A DNA stretch of 64,000 nucleotides from the NCBI RefSeq assembly GCF_001971725.1, contig NZ_CP019388.1, positions 682,001 to 746,000 of the forward strand, given 5' to 3'. Below are positions 37,162-46,587 of this stretch, in pieces; within the stretch, counting starts at the first letter, position 1, and every line of letters starts with the position of its first letter. The position numbers and the translations under genes are program-made. The DNA is from Winogradskyella sp. J14-2 (lineage in GTDB: Bacteria > Bacteroidota > Bacteroidia > Flavobacteriales > Flavobacteriaceae). The notes under the pieces were generated by a model. It did not search any database, had not been told where the DNA came from, and worked only from the letters and a program-made list of their open reading frames with translations.

Positions 37162-38736
37162 ATGAAGCGATTGTTATCCTTCCTTATTTGTTTTATTGTT
37201 TTGTTATTCTGGAGTTCTTGCCGCAAAGACTTCGAATTCGCACCAAGCACAGGCAACTTAGAATTTGAACGTGACACAGTTTACCTAGATACCGTATTTA
37301 CAAATATTGGCTCTAGCACGTACAATCTAAAAGTATACAACAGAAGTGACGATGATATTGTAATACCTACCATTCAATTAGAAAATGGAGTCAATTCATT
37401 TTATAGAATGAATGTTGACGGTACCACAGGATTAGAAGGCGCACAGCAAGGAAAATTCTTTGAGAACGTAGAGCTTTTAGCCAATGATAGTTTATTCATT
37501 TTTATTGAAACAACTATTGACATTTCAACGCTATCCACCTTGGAAAATCAATTTTTATACACCGATAAAATACTGTTCGATTCAGGCAGCAACCAGCAAG
37601 ATGTCGACCTCGTAACTTTGGTAAAAGATGCGGTTTTCATTTTTGCAAATAGAGATGAAGATACTGGCATTATAGAAACGCTAACCTTTGATGTTGATGG
37701 TGACGGCACACCAGACGAAACTACATTACAAGGACGCTATTTAGAAAACGACGAACTCACCTTTACCAACGAAAAGCCTTATGTAATTTATGGTTATGCT
37801 GGTGTTGGAGCAGGACAAACCTTAACGATGGAACCTGGTGCACGTGTGCATTTTCACGCAGATTCTGGCATCATTGTTACCGAAGGAGGAACACTGAGTA
37901 TAAATGGAGATTTAAGTACAGACCAAGAGGTATTAGAGAATGAGGTTATTCTCGAAGGAGATCGTTTAGAACCACTATTTAGTGATGTACCAGGACAATG
38001 GGGAACGATTTGGTTATTTAATGGTAGTGAAAATAACACCATGAATTATGCAACTATTAAAAATGCTACCATTGGTGTATTGTCAGAATTTGGGCAGACT
38101 GACACTAACAACAAATTAACCATTACCAACAGTCAAATATACAATTCTAGTGCTTTTGGATTATTAGGACGTGCAACCTCCATTGCTGCAGAAAATCTAG
38201 TAATTAACAACTCAGGGCAGTCCTCTTTTGCTGGCACCTTGGGTGGAAAATACAATTTTACCCACTGTACCATTGCTAATTATTGGAATAGCAGTTTTAG
38301 ACAGTTTCCAGCGCTATTGCTAAACGATTTTATTGTGGATGAAAACAACACTGTTTTTACAAATACAACAGAAGCTGAATTTATAAATTGTATTATTTAT
38401 GGAAACGACAACCCTGAAATTCTTCTAGAAAATGAAGGTGATGCCTTTGACTTTAAATTCACCAATTGTCTTATTCGCTTTAACAATGAAAATCTTGAAG
38501 GTACAGGAAATTATATCTTTAGCGATGCAACACGTTACGAAGGTATAATCCGAAACATAGATCCAGATTTCGAAGATCCTTTTGAAAACCTAATGCGTAT
38601 TGGAGAAGATTCTGGTGCTAATGGTGAAGCACTACTATTAAATCCTAGTGGAAATGATTTATTAGGAAATCAAAGAGGTTTAACCAACGGACTTCCTGAT
38701 ATTGGCGCTTATGAGAGTACTCCTTTCGAAGATTAA
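37162..38736 (+). CDS. Surface lipoprotein with parallel beta-helix character
   Basis: A 524-residue protein with a lipoprotein leader ending LFWSSCRKD. Residues about 30-150 look like an Ig-like domain (DTVYLDTVFTNIGSSTYNLK). An Asp-rich stretch DVDGDGTPDE near 176 may bind Ca2+. From about 200 on, repeated asparagine-rich strands (NTMNYATIKNATIGVL, NKLTITNSQIYNSSAFGLL, KYNFTHCTIANYW) fit a right-handed parallel beta-helix. Such proteins are often surface-exposed adhesins or polysaccharide-binding proteins. No catalytic site was identified. It is monocistronic. Confidence 0.8.
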   Translation: MKRLLSFLICFIVLLFWSSCRKDFEFAPSTGNLEFERDTVYLDTVFTNIGSSTYNLKVYNRSDDDIVIPTIQLENGVNSFYRMNVDGTTGLEGAQQGKFFENVELLANDSLFIFIETTIDISTLSTLENQFLYTDKILFDSGSNQQDVDLVTLVKDAVFIFANRDEDTGIIETLTFDVDGDGTPDETTLQGRYLENDELTFTNEKPYVIYGYAGVGAGQTLTMEPGARVHFHADSGIIVTEGGTLSINGDLSTDQEVLENEVILEGDRLEPLFSDVPGQWGTIWLFNGSENNTMNYATIKNATIGVLSEFGQTDTNNKLTITNSQIYNSSAFGLLGRATSIAAENLVINNSGQSSFAGTLGGKYNFTHCTIANYWNSSFRQFPALLLNDFIVDENNTVFTNTTEAEFINCIIYGNDNPEILLENEGDAFDFKFTNCLIRFNNENLEGTGNYIFSDATRYEGIIRNIDPDFEDPFENLMRIGEDSGANGEALLLNPSGNDLLGNQRGLTNGLPDIGAYESTPFED

Positions 38737-38754
38737 AATTTATTTAGATTATAG

Positions 38755-38795
38755 AAAAAAGCCTTTCAATTTTTTGTTTGAAAGGCTTAAATTTT
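38755..38795. terminator. Bidirectional intrinsic terminator
   Basis: AAGCCTTTCAA and TTGAAAGGCTT arms with an 8-base loop. A T-run follows on the minus strand and a T-rich stretch on the plus strand. It lies between the convergent lipoprotein and glyA genes. Confidence 0.85.
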
Positions 38796-38801
38796 ATTAT
38801 T

Positions 38802-38889
38802 GTCATGCTGAACTGTCAAACTGAGCTTGTCCAAGTGTTGTTTCAGTATCTCACTTACACAATTGATTCTCAAACAAATTCAGAATGAC
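38802..38889. repeat. Composite palindromic repeat of the TCTGAA type
   Basis: GTCATGCTGAAC at the left and ATTCAGAATGAC at the right form imperfect outer arms. AAACTGAGCTTGTCCAAGTG inside resembles the element in the terminator loop at 42941-42987. The right end matches the element inside tilS. Confidence 0.7.
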
Positions 38890-38899
38890 CCAGCTTCTA

Positions 38900-40174
38900 T
38901 TAAGCATTAAACAAAGGTCTGCCACCCATAAGTTCATTTACCTTTTCAGCAACACCTTCTAATACAGTTTCATTTTCATAATTATTGATGACTTCATCAA
39001 TTAGATCCACTACGTAAGCCATGTCAGTTTCTTTTAAACCTCTTGTTGTAATGGCTGGTGTACCAACTCTAATACCAGAAGTCACAAAAGGAGATTCTGT
39101 GTCAAATGGCACCATGTTTTTATTAACTGTAATATCTGCTTTTACCAAAGCATTTTCAGCATCTTTACCTGTTATATTTTTATTTCTAAGATCTATAAGC
39201 ATCATATGGTTATCAGTACCTCCAGAAATTAAGTTATAATCTTTAGCCACAAAAGCCTGTGCCATAGCATCAGCATTCTTTTTAACTTGTAGCATATAAT
39301 GTAAAAACTCGTCTGTTAGTGCTTCGCCAAAAGCAATCGCTTTAGCTGCAATAATATGCTCTAAAGGTCCACCTTGGTTTCCAGGGAATACACCAGAATC
39401 CAACAATCCTGACATTTTACGAAGTTTGCCATTCTTTAAAGTAATACCAAATGGGTTATCAATATTTTCGCCCATCATAATCATTCCTCCTCTTGGTCCA
39501 CGTAACGTTTTGTGTGTCGTTGTAGTTACCACGTGGCAATGTGGCATTGGATCGCTTAAAATACCTTTGGCAATTAAACCCGAAGGATGCGAAATATCTG
39601 CTAATAAAACAGCACCAACGTTATCGGCCACTTCTCTAAATTTGGCAAAATCCATATCACGAGAATATGCCGAAGCGCCTGCTATAATTAATTTTGGACG
39701 TTCTTTCTCTGCAACATCAGATAGCATGTCATAGTCAATATAACCTGTATCTTTCTTTACACCATAAAATGTAGGTCTATATAATTTACCTGAAAAGTTT
39801 ACTGGCGAACCGTGGGTTAAATGACCTCCATGAGATAAATCGAACCCTAAAATAGTGTCACCTGGATTTAAACACGCATGAAAAACCGCTGTATTGGCCT
39901 GGCTGCCAGAATGTGGCTGCACATTGGCATAAGCAGCACCAAATAAGGTTTTAGCCCTTTCTATAGCAATTTGTTCTACTTCATCTACGACTTCGCAACC
40001 ACCATAGTAGCGTTTTCCAGGATAGCCTTCGGCATATTTATTGGTTAGTACAGAACCTGCAGCTTCCATAACCTGGTCACTTACAAAATTCTCCGAGGCA
40101 ATGAGTTCTATACCATCTGTTTGGCGTTCTTTTTCGGCTTGTATTAACTCAAATATCTGTTCGTCGCGTTGCAT
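38900..40174 (-). CDS. glyA: Serine hydroxymethyltransferase
   Basis: A 424-residue PLP enzyme that interconverts serine and glycine with transfer of a one-carbon unit to tetrahydrofolate. Landmarks are [19 protein letters not shown] near 20-40, [16 protein letters not shown], the PLP-binding Lys at about residue 222 in [14 protein letters not shown], and the C-terminal [14 protein letters not shown]. Length and motifs are normal. A promoter box is at 40200. It is divergent from fahA. Confidence 0.97.
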   Translation of the reverse strand: MQRDEQIFELIQAEKERQTDGIELIASENFVSDQVMEAAGSVLTNKYAEGYPGKRYYGGCEVVDEVEQIAIERAKTLFGAAYANVQPHSGSQANTAVFHACLNPGDTILGFDLSHGGHLTHGSPVNFSGKLYRPTFYGVKKDTGYIDYDMLSDVAEKERPKLIIAGASAYSRDMDFAKFREVADNVGAVLLADISHPSGLIAKGILSDPMPHCHVVTTTTHKTLRGPRGGMIMMGENIDNPFGITLKNGKLRKMSGLLDSGVFPGNQGGPLEHIIAAKAIAFGEALTDEFLHYMLQVKKNADAMAQAFVAKDYNLISGGTDNHMMLIDLRNKNITGKDAENALVKADITVNKNMVPFDTESPFVTSGIRVGTPAITTRGLKETDMAYVVDLIDEVINNYENETVLEGVAEKVNELMGGRPLFNA

Positions 40175-40199
40175 AATTAATGTCTTTGTTAAATGAATA

Positions 40200-40207
40200 C
40201 AAAAATA
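40200..40207 (-). promoter_or_regulatory. -7 promoter element of glyA
   Basis: TATTTTTG on the minus strand fully matches the consensus and lies 25 bp before the ATG. Confidence 0.55.
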
Positions 40208-40240
40208 AGCATTACATTAGTTTTAATATTAAAATTTATG

Positions 40241-40248
40241 TAGGTTTG
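40241..40248 (+). promoter_or_regulatory. -7 promoter element of fahA
   Basis: TAGGTTTG fully matches TAnnTTTG and lies 38 bp before the fahA ATG. Together with the glyA box it forms a compact divergent promoter region. Confidence 0.55.
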
Positions 40249-40286
40249 AATAGAAAATAATGAACATTTAATCAACAAAATATATT

Positions 40287-41579
40287 ATGTCAATTTCAGC
40301 CAACGACCCAAACAGAACATCGTGGTTATACGTTAATAAATACTCTGATTTTCCAATACAAAATATCCCGTTTGGTGTATTTTTAACTAGAGAAGATATT
40401 ATTACCATAGGAACACGTATTGGAGATACAGCGATAGACCTGGGTGCACTGCATCAGTTGGGTTATTTTGAGGGTATTCCGCTTACTGATGATATTTTTC
40501 TTCAAGATTCTCTAAATGACTTTATAGCAGACGGCCGTAAAACATGGCGCGCAGTCCGCAATCGTGTTGCTGAAATTTTCGACTCTAATAACAACGAATT
40601 AAAAAACAACACCAAGCACAAGGAGATTATATGTTTTAGATTAGATGAAATAGAAATGCAAATGCCTGTGCATGTTGGTGACTATACGGATTTTTATTCT
40701 AGTAAAGAGCATGCCACCAATGTAGGTGCTATGTTTAGAGATCCAGATAATGCACTTTTACCTAACTGGCTTCATATTCCAGTTGGCTATCATGGTCGTA
40801 GTTCTTCAATTGTAACAACACATATTCCAATTCACAGACCTCAAGGACAAACCTTACCAGAAGGTGCAGACAAACCTGTATTTGGCCCGAGCCAATTGGT
40901 AGATTTTGAACTGGAAATGGCATTCATTACTACAGATGCTAATGATCTTGGTGAACCAATTCCTGTTGAGGAAGCTGAAGAATATATCTTCGGATTAGTG
41001 GTGTTTAACGACTGGTCGGCTAGAGATATTCAAAAATGGGAATACGTGCCATTAGGCCCTTTCTTAGGAAAGAATTTTGCATCGTCTATGTCTCCATGGA
41101 TTGTAACCCTAGATGCCTTAGAGCCATTTAGAGTAGCAAGCCCTGAGCAAAATCCTAAGCCTTTAGAGTATTTACAAACAAAAGGAAAGCACAGCTTTGA
41201 CATTCATTTAGAAGCCGGAATTATCCCTAAAGGAGGTAAAGAAACTACAGTTTGTAAAACAAACTTTAAATACATGTACTGGAATATGGCTCAGCAATTA
41301 GCGCATCATACGGTTAATGGGTGCCCTGTAAATGCTGGCGATATGATGGGTAGTGGCACCATTTCTGGCCCAACACCAGATTCCTATGGCTCAATGCTAG
41401 AGTTAACATGGAAAGGTACTAAGCCCGTGAAGCTAAAAGATGGTACCGAGCGTAAGTTCATTAACGATTACGATACTGTGGTAATGCGTGGCTATTGCGA
41501 AAATGATGATGTACGCATTGGCTTCGGACAGGTAAAAACACAATTATTGCCTGTTTTTAATCCAAAGAAGAAAAAGTAA
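40287..41579 (+). CDS. fahA: Fumarylacetoacetase
   Basis: A 430-residue enzyme that hydrolyses fumarylacetoacetate to fumarate and acetoacetate, the last step of tyrosine degradation. It has the N-terminal SH3-like region (residues 10-115) and the catalytic domain with HVGDYTDFYSSKEHATNVG, PVGYHGRSSSIV, DFELEMAFIT, VVFNDWSARDIQKWEYVPLG and MGSGTISGPTPDS. Metal-binding acidic residues in DFELE and ND are present. The length agrees with the FAH family. No other tyrosine-catabolism gene is adjacent. Confidence 0.96.
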   Translation: MSISANDPNRTSWLYVNKYSDFPIQNIPFGVFLTREDIITIGTRIGDTAIDLGALHQLGYFEGIPLTDDIFLQDSLNDFIADGRKTWRAVRNRVAEIFDSNNNELKNNTKHKEIICFRLDEIEMQMPVHVGDYTDFYSSKEHATNVGAMFRDPDNALLPNWLHIPVGYHGRSSSIVTTHIPIHRPQGQTLPEGADKPVFGPSQLVDFELEMAFITTDANDLGEPIPVEEAEEYIFGLVVFNDWSARDIQKWEYVPLGPFLGKNFASSMSPWIVTLDALEPFRVASPEQNPKPLEYLQTKGKHSFDIHLEAGIIPKGGKETTVCKTNFKYMYWNMAQQLAHHTVNGCPVNAGDMMGSGTISGPTPDSYGSMLELTWKGTKPVKLKDGTERKFINDYDTVVMRGYCENDDVRIGFGQVKTQLLPVFNPKKKK

Positions 41580-41604
41580 ATATAAAGCGCCTCGTTAAAA
41601 CGCT

Positions 41605-41640
41605 TAGCTCGAAATTGTTTATCAATTCCGAGCTTTTTTT
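41605..41640 (+). terminator. Intrinsic terminator of fahA
   Basis: AGCTCG..AATTG and CAATT..CGAGCT arms with a small bulge and 5-base loop, followed by eight T. Confidence 0.85.
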
Positions 41641-41700
41641 TAACCCTCCCACTATACCCAAAACCCAAAACCCAACTCCCAAAACCCCTAAACAAAAAAC
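41641..41700. repeat. C-rich low-complexity repeat (CCCAAAAC units)
   Basis: Repeated CCCAAAACCCAAAACCCAAC variants stand out from the AT-rich surroundings. They lie between the fahA terminator and the sigma-54-like promoter. The function is unknown. Confidence 0.6.
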
Positions 41701-41734
41701 TGGCACAATGATTGGTTTATACTATACATAAACC
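41701..41734 (+). promoter_or_regulatory. Sigma-54-like promoter with overlapping dyad
   Basis: TGGCAC, five bases, TTGG (41701-41715) matches the -24/-12 consensus TGGCAC-N5-TTGC except for the last base. It is followed by the dyad GGTTTAT-N7-ATAAACC (41714-41734). The ATG of the next gene is at 41750, a suitable distance. Confidence 0.45.
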
Positions 41735-41749
41735 ATAAAATACAAGATT

Positions 41750-42931
41750 ATGAAGCGATTATTACTTATTACAGTACTTGTTTCGGCACTCGTATCTTGT
41801 AGTGCCAAAAAACAAATTGAAGAAGCCATCAGTCATGGCAATTACGACCATGCCATTTCTGAAGCACTTAGAAATTTAGAAAACAACAAAGACAAAAAGC
41901 GTAAGCAAGCTTATGTGATCATGCTAAAGGATGCTTATGATAAAGTTTTAGTAGAAGATTTGGCACAAATTGCGCATCTCAAAAAAGATGGCAATCCTGA
42001 GTTATACAAAACAATCTATGAAAGCTATGCGGATTTAGAAGCTCGACAAAATGCCATTAAGCGCATATTGCCACTTCAAGTAAATGGTAGAGAGATCTCT
42101 TTTGTTTTTAGCGATTACTCAAGTGAATTAGTTGATTACAGATATAAGACTTCAGACTATTTAATGGACAAAGGTTTGGACTTGTTGGATACTGAAGATA
42201 AGTTCAATGCACGTGAAGCGTATAACCTTTTTGATTATGTAAATAGCATTAACCCAAATTTTGAAGATGTTACAACATATATGCTAGAAGCACACAGAAA
42301 AGGTATGGACTATGTACATGTGTCTATTTTAAACCAAACACATCAAATTATACCGCAACGTTTAGAATCTGAGCTTTTAGATTTTAACACCTATGGTCTT
42401 AACCAATTCTGGACAACATACCACGCTGTTGCAGACAACAAAATAGATTATGATTTTGCTATGGAACTGCAATTAAAGCGCATTAACATTTCTCCAGAGC
42501 GTATTAACGAGAGACAGCTATTAAGAGAAAGGCAAATTGTTGATGGTTGGGAATACCTTTTAGATGATAACGGTAATGTAGCCAAAGATAGCTTAGGCAA
42601 CGATATTAAAGTAGATAAGATTGTAAATGTTAGAGCAAGATTTTTTGAAGTATTACAAACCAAATCCTCACAGGTAATTGCAGACGTGGTGTATAAAGAC
42701 TTAAAACAAAACCAGGTTATTGATGCCTTTACCATAGACAGCGGATTTACCTTTGAAAATGTTTTCGGTCGCTTTAAAGGAGACCGAAGAGCACTGAATA
42801 GAGACGATATTAATATCTTAAGGCAAAGACAAGTACGTTTTCCTACGGATGAGAAAATGGTCTATGACTCTGGAGAAGATCTAAAACTGAAATTAAAAAA
42901 TATTATCAGTTCATATCGTTTGAATAGTTAG
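41750..42931 (+). CDS. Lipoprotein with helical repeat region, unknown function
   Basis: A 393-residue protein with a leader ending ALVSCSAKK, typical of lipoproteins. Residues about 20-200 are helical and TPR-like (EEAISHGNYDHAISEALRNL, AREAYNLFDYVNSINPNFED). The rest is mixed and contains LDDNGNVAKDSLGNDIKVD and repeated Arg-rich helices (INERQLLRERQIVDGW). I know no named family. It may belong to the cell envelope. A possible sigma-54 promoter precedes it and a terminator with an inserted repeat follows. Confidence 0.82.
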   Translation: MKRLLLITVLVSALVSCSAKKQIEEAISHGNYDHAISEALRNLENNKDKKRKQAYVIMLKDAYDKVLVEDLAQIAHLKKDGNPELYKTIYESYADLEARQNAIKRILPLQVNGREISFVFSDYSSELVDYRYKTSDYLMDKGLDLLDTEDKFNAREAYNLFDYVNSINPNFEDVTTYMLEAHRKGMDYVHVSILNQTHQIIPQRLESELLDFNTYGLNQFWTTYHAVADNKIDYDFAMELQLKRINISPERINERQLLRERQIVDGWEYLLDDNGNVAKDSLGNDIKVDKIVNVRARFFEVLQTKSSQVIADVVYKDLKQNQVIDAFTIDSGFTFENVFGRFKGDRRALNRDDINILRQRQVRFPTDEKMVYDSGEDLKLKLKNIISSYRLNS

Positions 42932-42940
42932 TAATTATAA

Positions 42941-42987
42941 AACCTCTCATGTTCATTGAGCTTGTCGAAATGTGAGAGGTTTTTTTA
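42941..42987 (+). terminator. Intrinsic terminator with a repeat element in its loop
   Basis: AACCTCTCA and TGAGAGGTT form the stem, followed by seven T. The loop of about 23 bases (TGTTCATTGAGCTTGTCGAA and flanks) is the common TTGAGCTTGTCGAA intergenic repeat. The loop is therefore larger than usual, but the stem is intact. Confidence 0.82.
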
Positions 42988-43012
42988 TTGGTTACGCTTA
43001 TCGGTTTTGTAT

Positions 43013-43140
43013 ATGAAAAGTAGCGGATTTCACACACTAACTTTTCGGATTATAACTGACCTTTAATTTGTTCATTTTCTTTCGATTAAGCGAATAAACC
43101 GCTATTTTTTATATGCGGTGTTGGTAGCCGTTTTTATTCC
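43013..43140. repeat. Non-coding flank with AGCGG/CCGCT inverted pairs
   Basis: AAAGTAGCGGATTT at 43017-43030 and AAACCGCTATTTTTT near 43100 are inverted relative to each other, followed by GCGGTGTTGGTAGCCG. A related but distinct hairpin occurs at 46872-46890 on the other side of the barrel-GLPGLI block. No gene was found here. Confidence 0.45.
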
Positions 43141-43158
43141 ATCTTTTTTAGAATTCAA

Positions 43159-45828
43159 CTAAAAATTCCAAGTTAAATTTAGCAAAAAGTATCGTGGTAA
43201 TAAATTACTTCTAAATACTGTCGTTGATATGTCAGAGGTTTGAATTTGCTCAAAATTATTTTCATTAGTAATATTTTGCATTTCTAAACGTGCCTCCCAA
43301 TTTTTGCTTTTTGGTCTATGTCTTAAAGTTGCATCAAAAAAGAAGAATTGATTATCGGATTTTTCTGTATCTGGCAAGTAATAGTCGGTAGAAACAATTA
43401 AAAACCAACGTTTATTTGGTTTAAAAATGAGCTTGAGATTATTTTGCCAAGAAGCGTTTGTAAATGCTGACTGGTTTTCATTCTTTGACTTGGAATACTC
43501 ATATGTAAAAGTGTTTTCAAAATTTATTGGAATTTCAAAAGCTGTTTTCCAAAAAAACGAATTACTCAAAAAATCATCTTGATTTAGCCTTAAATTCGAA
43601 TTGTTAACAATATTTTTGAAGTTAGAAATGGAATAATTACTTGTTAACTTTATAGTAGATTCAATAAAAGAAAAATATTTTGAAACTTGAACATTCATAT
43701 TCCAATTGCTATTATTTTGTGGCAAAAAAAAGTATTCTATTTGAGTAGTATTTTCTGTAATATTTTGATTGGTAAAAAAGTTTCCTTTGGACTTTTGGTA
43801 ACTAATGTTTGCGTTAAGTTGAAATTGATTATACAAATCATTATTAAAATACAACAAACTATATCTTTGACTGTTTTGTAATTTTAAACTTGGTAAATTA
43901 TTAATGGTAGTTCGGTTGTTAATCAATACTTGGTTTAAAAAGAAATATTGTTCTGCGTTAGTGTTTTGATTGTAGCCTGCATTGGCGGTTATAAAAGAGA
44001 CTGAATTTAGAACATATTTAACTTTTAAAGCAGGTTCAAAAATGAAATTATTTTGAGTTTCTTCATCATTTACTAAGTTCTGTTCTAAGCTTTGATTTAA
44101 AACTCTAATTGAATATGATGGCGAAATATGCCATTTTCCTCGATTAAAATTATATACTCCTGTGTTAAAAATGTTGCTTTTTGAATAATCAAAATTATTT
44201 TCTGAAATGTTTTCTTCTGAATTAAACAACCTCGAAATGAAAGGCGAATAGTTGAAATTTCCACCTAAGGTAAACGTGTATTTATCTTTTTTTCCTGAAC
44301 CAAGATAAGTTGCTTTTCCCTCTAAAAATGTTCGTTTAAACACACTTTCTTGGGTGTTATTTAATGCATCTACGTCAAATAATGATGGTGTAATGTTAAA
44401 GGTTTGTGGCAAATCATTAAATGAATGAAAAAGTGAAAGTTGCAAAGCCTTTTTATCAGAAAGCTTTTTTGTCCAAAGTAAATCTTGTTTTAAGTAAAAA
44501 TCTTCCGTTTTTAAAAAGGTTGAAAACTCATCGGTTTGGTTTTGAATTATTGTTGTGGGTGTCTCTATGTTCTCTTGACGTAATCTTAAGTTATATTCTA
44601 ATAAGGAAGTTTTTGAAGTATTGTATTTTATTTCTAAATCGCCACGATATTGCTGTGGTCTTTTTGTTATAAATGTATTATCTATTGTTGTAAACACATC
44701 ATTGTTTATCTGAAAATCATTTTGAAAAAGTTGATTAGTAGTTATTCTATCTTGCAAATAATACAAATTTGTTTTAACACTCAACCTAGGATTAATTTTA
44801 AAAATAGCATTATTATTACCAAAAAACTGATTGTTGATGTTTGCTCTTCTATTTTCTAATAGATTTGAGAAACGAGTTTCGGGTATTATTTTGTTTGCAA
44901 AATAATTTTGTTCTTTTTGTTGTTCAAGATTAAAACTAAATCCAAAATAATCAAAAGGTGAGCGGTTGACACCTATATTATTATAACCTAAAGTAGCAAA
45001 TGATTTATAGGACTTTGTGATGCCTAAGACATTTGAACTTATATCATAAGAAATACTGCCATTTTCAAAGAGACCTGAGGCAAAATCTGCATTTCCCGAA
45101 AAATCAATTCTCCCTTTTTTTAATTTTAAATTTAATGATACTTTACCACCTTGTTCTATGCCTTTTAAAAGTGGATTTTCTGCATAATTATCTATGGCTT
45201 CTATTTGTTCCACCATATCTACATTGATGTTCTTTGTGCCTAATGTATAGTTGAATCCAAATAAATTATCGCCATCCAATGTAACTGTCTCTATGGATTT
45301 GCCTTTGTATTTAATTTCGCCTGTGTTACTGTTTACGTCTATACCAGGTAATTTTTTTATAACTTCTTCAATTTTATTTTCTGAACCATCTAAAAACCTC
45401 GATACATTGAAAGAAATAGTATCCTTTTTAATTTTGAATGCTTTCTTTTTCGCCAAAATTACTACTTCATCTAGTAGAGTATTGTTGTCTCTATTTAAAA
45501 AAATATCTAAATTATATGTCCTGTTTTTTTGAATATTGGATATAACAATAGTATCAGATATGTAGCCATTACTTTTTGTAATTAACAAAATACTCTTATA
45601 ATTGTTTTTTAGATTATAAGAGAAACTTCCTTTCCTTACAACGTAAAACTCTTTTTTTTTTAGTGAGTCGTTCAGTTCTCCGATTATAATTGTGGAAGTT
45701 AAATACTCATTAGATTCAATATTTCTGACATTACCATTTATTGTTTGAGATTGTACAGATGTTGCTAATAGAAATAGAGCTAGAAAAATATTAAAATTCA
45801 ATACCGTCGCCAGTCTGTGCTTTCTCAT
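43159..45828 (-). CDS. Outer-membrane beta-barrel protein, TonB-receptor-like (PF14905 type)
   Basis: An 889-residue exported protein; the signal peptide ends at about residue 27 (TSVQSQT). It has a carboxypeptidase-regulatory-like region (28-115), a plug-like region (IEEVIKKLPGIDVNSNTGEI, TVTLDGDNLFG) and a barrel of about 650 residues ending with Phe (LLNLTWNF). Its Asn and Phe content is high. It overlaps the end of the GLPGLI gene by 38 bp, so the two are translationally linked. It is likely a transporter or export pore partnered with GLPGLI; the cargo is unknown. Confidence 0.88.
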   Translation of the reverse strand: MRKHRLATVLNFNIFLALFLLATSVQSQTINGNVRNIESNEYLTSTIIIGELNDSLKKKEFYVVRKGSFSYNLKNNYKSILLITKSNGYISDTIVISNIQKNRTYNLDIFLNRDNNTLLDEVVILAKKKAFKIKKDTISFNVSRFLDGSENKIEEVIKKLPGIDVNSNTGEIKYKGKSIETVTLDGDNLFGFNYTLGTKNINVDMVEQIEAIDNYAENPLLKGIEQGGKVSLNLKLKKGRIDFSGNADFASGLFENGSISYDISSNVLGITKSYKSFATLGYNNIGVNRSPFDYFGFSFNLEQQKEQNYFANKIIPETRFSNLLENRRANINNQFFGNNNAIFKINPRLSVKTNLYYLQDRITTNQLFQNDFQINNDVFTTIDNTFITKRPQQYRGDLEIKYNTSKTSLLEYNLRLRQENIETPTTIIQNQTDEFSTFLKTEDFYLKQDLLWTKKLSDKKALQLSLFHSFNDLPQTFNITPSLFDVDALNNTQESVFKRTFLEGKATYLGSGKKDKYTFTLGGNFNYSPFISRLFNSEENISENNFDYSKSNIFNTGVYNFNRGKWHISPSYSIRVLNQSLEQNLVNDEETQNNFIFEPALKVKYVLNSVSFITANAGYNQNTNAEQYFFLNQVLINNRTTINNLPSLKLQNSQRYSLLYFNNDLYNQFQLNANISYQKSKGNFFTNQNITENTTQIEYFFLPQNNSNWNMNVQVSKYFSFIESTIKLTSNYSISNFKNIVNNSNLRLNQDDFLSNSFFWKTAFEIPINFENTFTYEYSKSKNENQSAFTNASWQNNLKLIFKPNKRWFLIVSTDYYLPDTEKSDNQFFFFDATLRHRPKSKNWEARLEMQNITNENNFEQIQTSDISTTVFRSNLLPRYFLLNLTWNF

Positions 45829-46513
45829 ATATAATTTCGGGCTTATTAACTTTATAATAATCTGAATAACCAGTTTCTTCTTTTTCGGATTTAAAGTATT
45901 TAATTAAATTATCAATGTATGTAACGTATAGTTCTTTAAATGATTTCCAATCATATAATTTTTCGTTTTGGAAATTAATTTCTTTCTCTTTAAAGTCTGG
46001 TATTTTTCTAACTTCTATTACTTGATAATGATAATCTCCATCCGTAGTATAGATTTCCATAATAAGTCCCGGTAATCCCTGAAATTTCCAAGGTCCATCT
46101 TGAACATTAATTTCAGGCGAATAATACGCTATATAGTCACGACCTCTAAAATTCATTTTAGCTTTTAGACATTTCATTCCGATAACCTCTTTATGTTCAT
46201 CAATTAATTCCCAGTCTATTATGTTTAATGAATCTTTGATAATAATCCGCTTTTTTCCTAAAAAATCAGTTGATATTAATACATTGTCCTCGATGTTTTT
46301 AAGTACAAAAAACCTTTCTTTTGATGAAGAAATAAGTACGCTTTCTTCTTTGCTTTTTTCTGATTTTATATTTATAAATTCCGAATAATTTCCATTAGTG
46401 GTAAGTTCATAATGGATTTTTGTACCACTGGGTATTTGATATTCATATTTTACTTGATAACTCTGAGAAAATATAGTTAATGGAAAAAAAAATAATATTA
46501 ATAATGATTTCAT
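45791..46513 (-). CDS. GLPGLI-family secreted protein
   Basis: A 240-residue protein with a signal peptide (MKSLLILFFFPLTIFSQS). The family name motif GLPGLI is exact at residues 146-151 within WKFQGLPGLIMEIY. Beta-rich segments before and after (YEYQIPSGTKIHYELTTNG, YIAYYSPEINVQDGPWKF) fit the family. GLPGLI proteins are Bacteroidota-specific, of unknown function, and usually sit beside TonB-type barrels, as here. The gene for a small cysteine-rich secreted protein lies upstream. Confidence 0.93.
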   Translation of the reverse strand: MKSLLILFFFPLTIFSQSYQVKYEYQIPSGTKIHYELTTNGNYSEFINIKSEKSKEESVLISSSKERFFVLKNIEDNVLISTDFLGKKRIIIKDSLNIIDWELIDEHKEVIGMKCLKAKMNFRGRDYIAYYSPEINVQDGPWKFQGLPGLIMEIYTTDGDYHYQVIEVRKIPDFKEKEINFQNEKLYDWKSFKELYVTYIDNLIKYFKSEKEETGYSDYYKVNKPEIIYEKAQTGDGIEF

Positions 46514-46540
46514 AATTTATAATTAAGGTTTATTTTGTGG

Positions 46541-46576
46541 TAAATAAAAATAGGTTTGGGCAACTGCCCCAACCTA
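46541..46576 (-). terminator. Terminator or attenuator between the small protein and GLPGLI genes
   Basis: TAGGTT.GGGCA and TGCCC.AACCTA arms form a strong hairpin followed by TTTTTATTT on the minus strand. It would give the small upstream gene more transcript than the two membrane genes after it. Confidence 0.8.
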
Positions 46577-46587
46577 TTTCTTTTAAA

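Noticed and set aside
44421..45532. Several plus-strand frames in the barrel gene
   Set aside because: They lie opposite a long gene with clear signal peptide and barrel pattern; their products look random.
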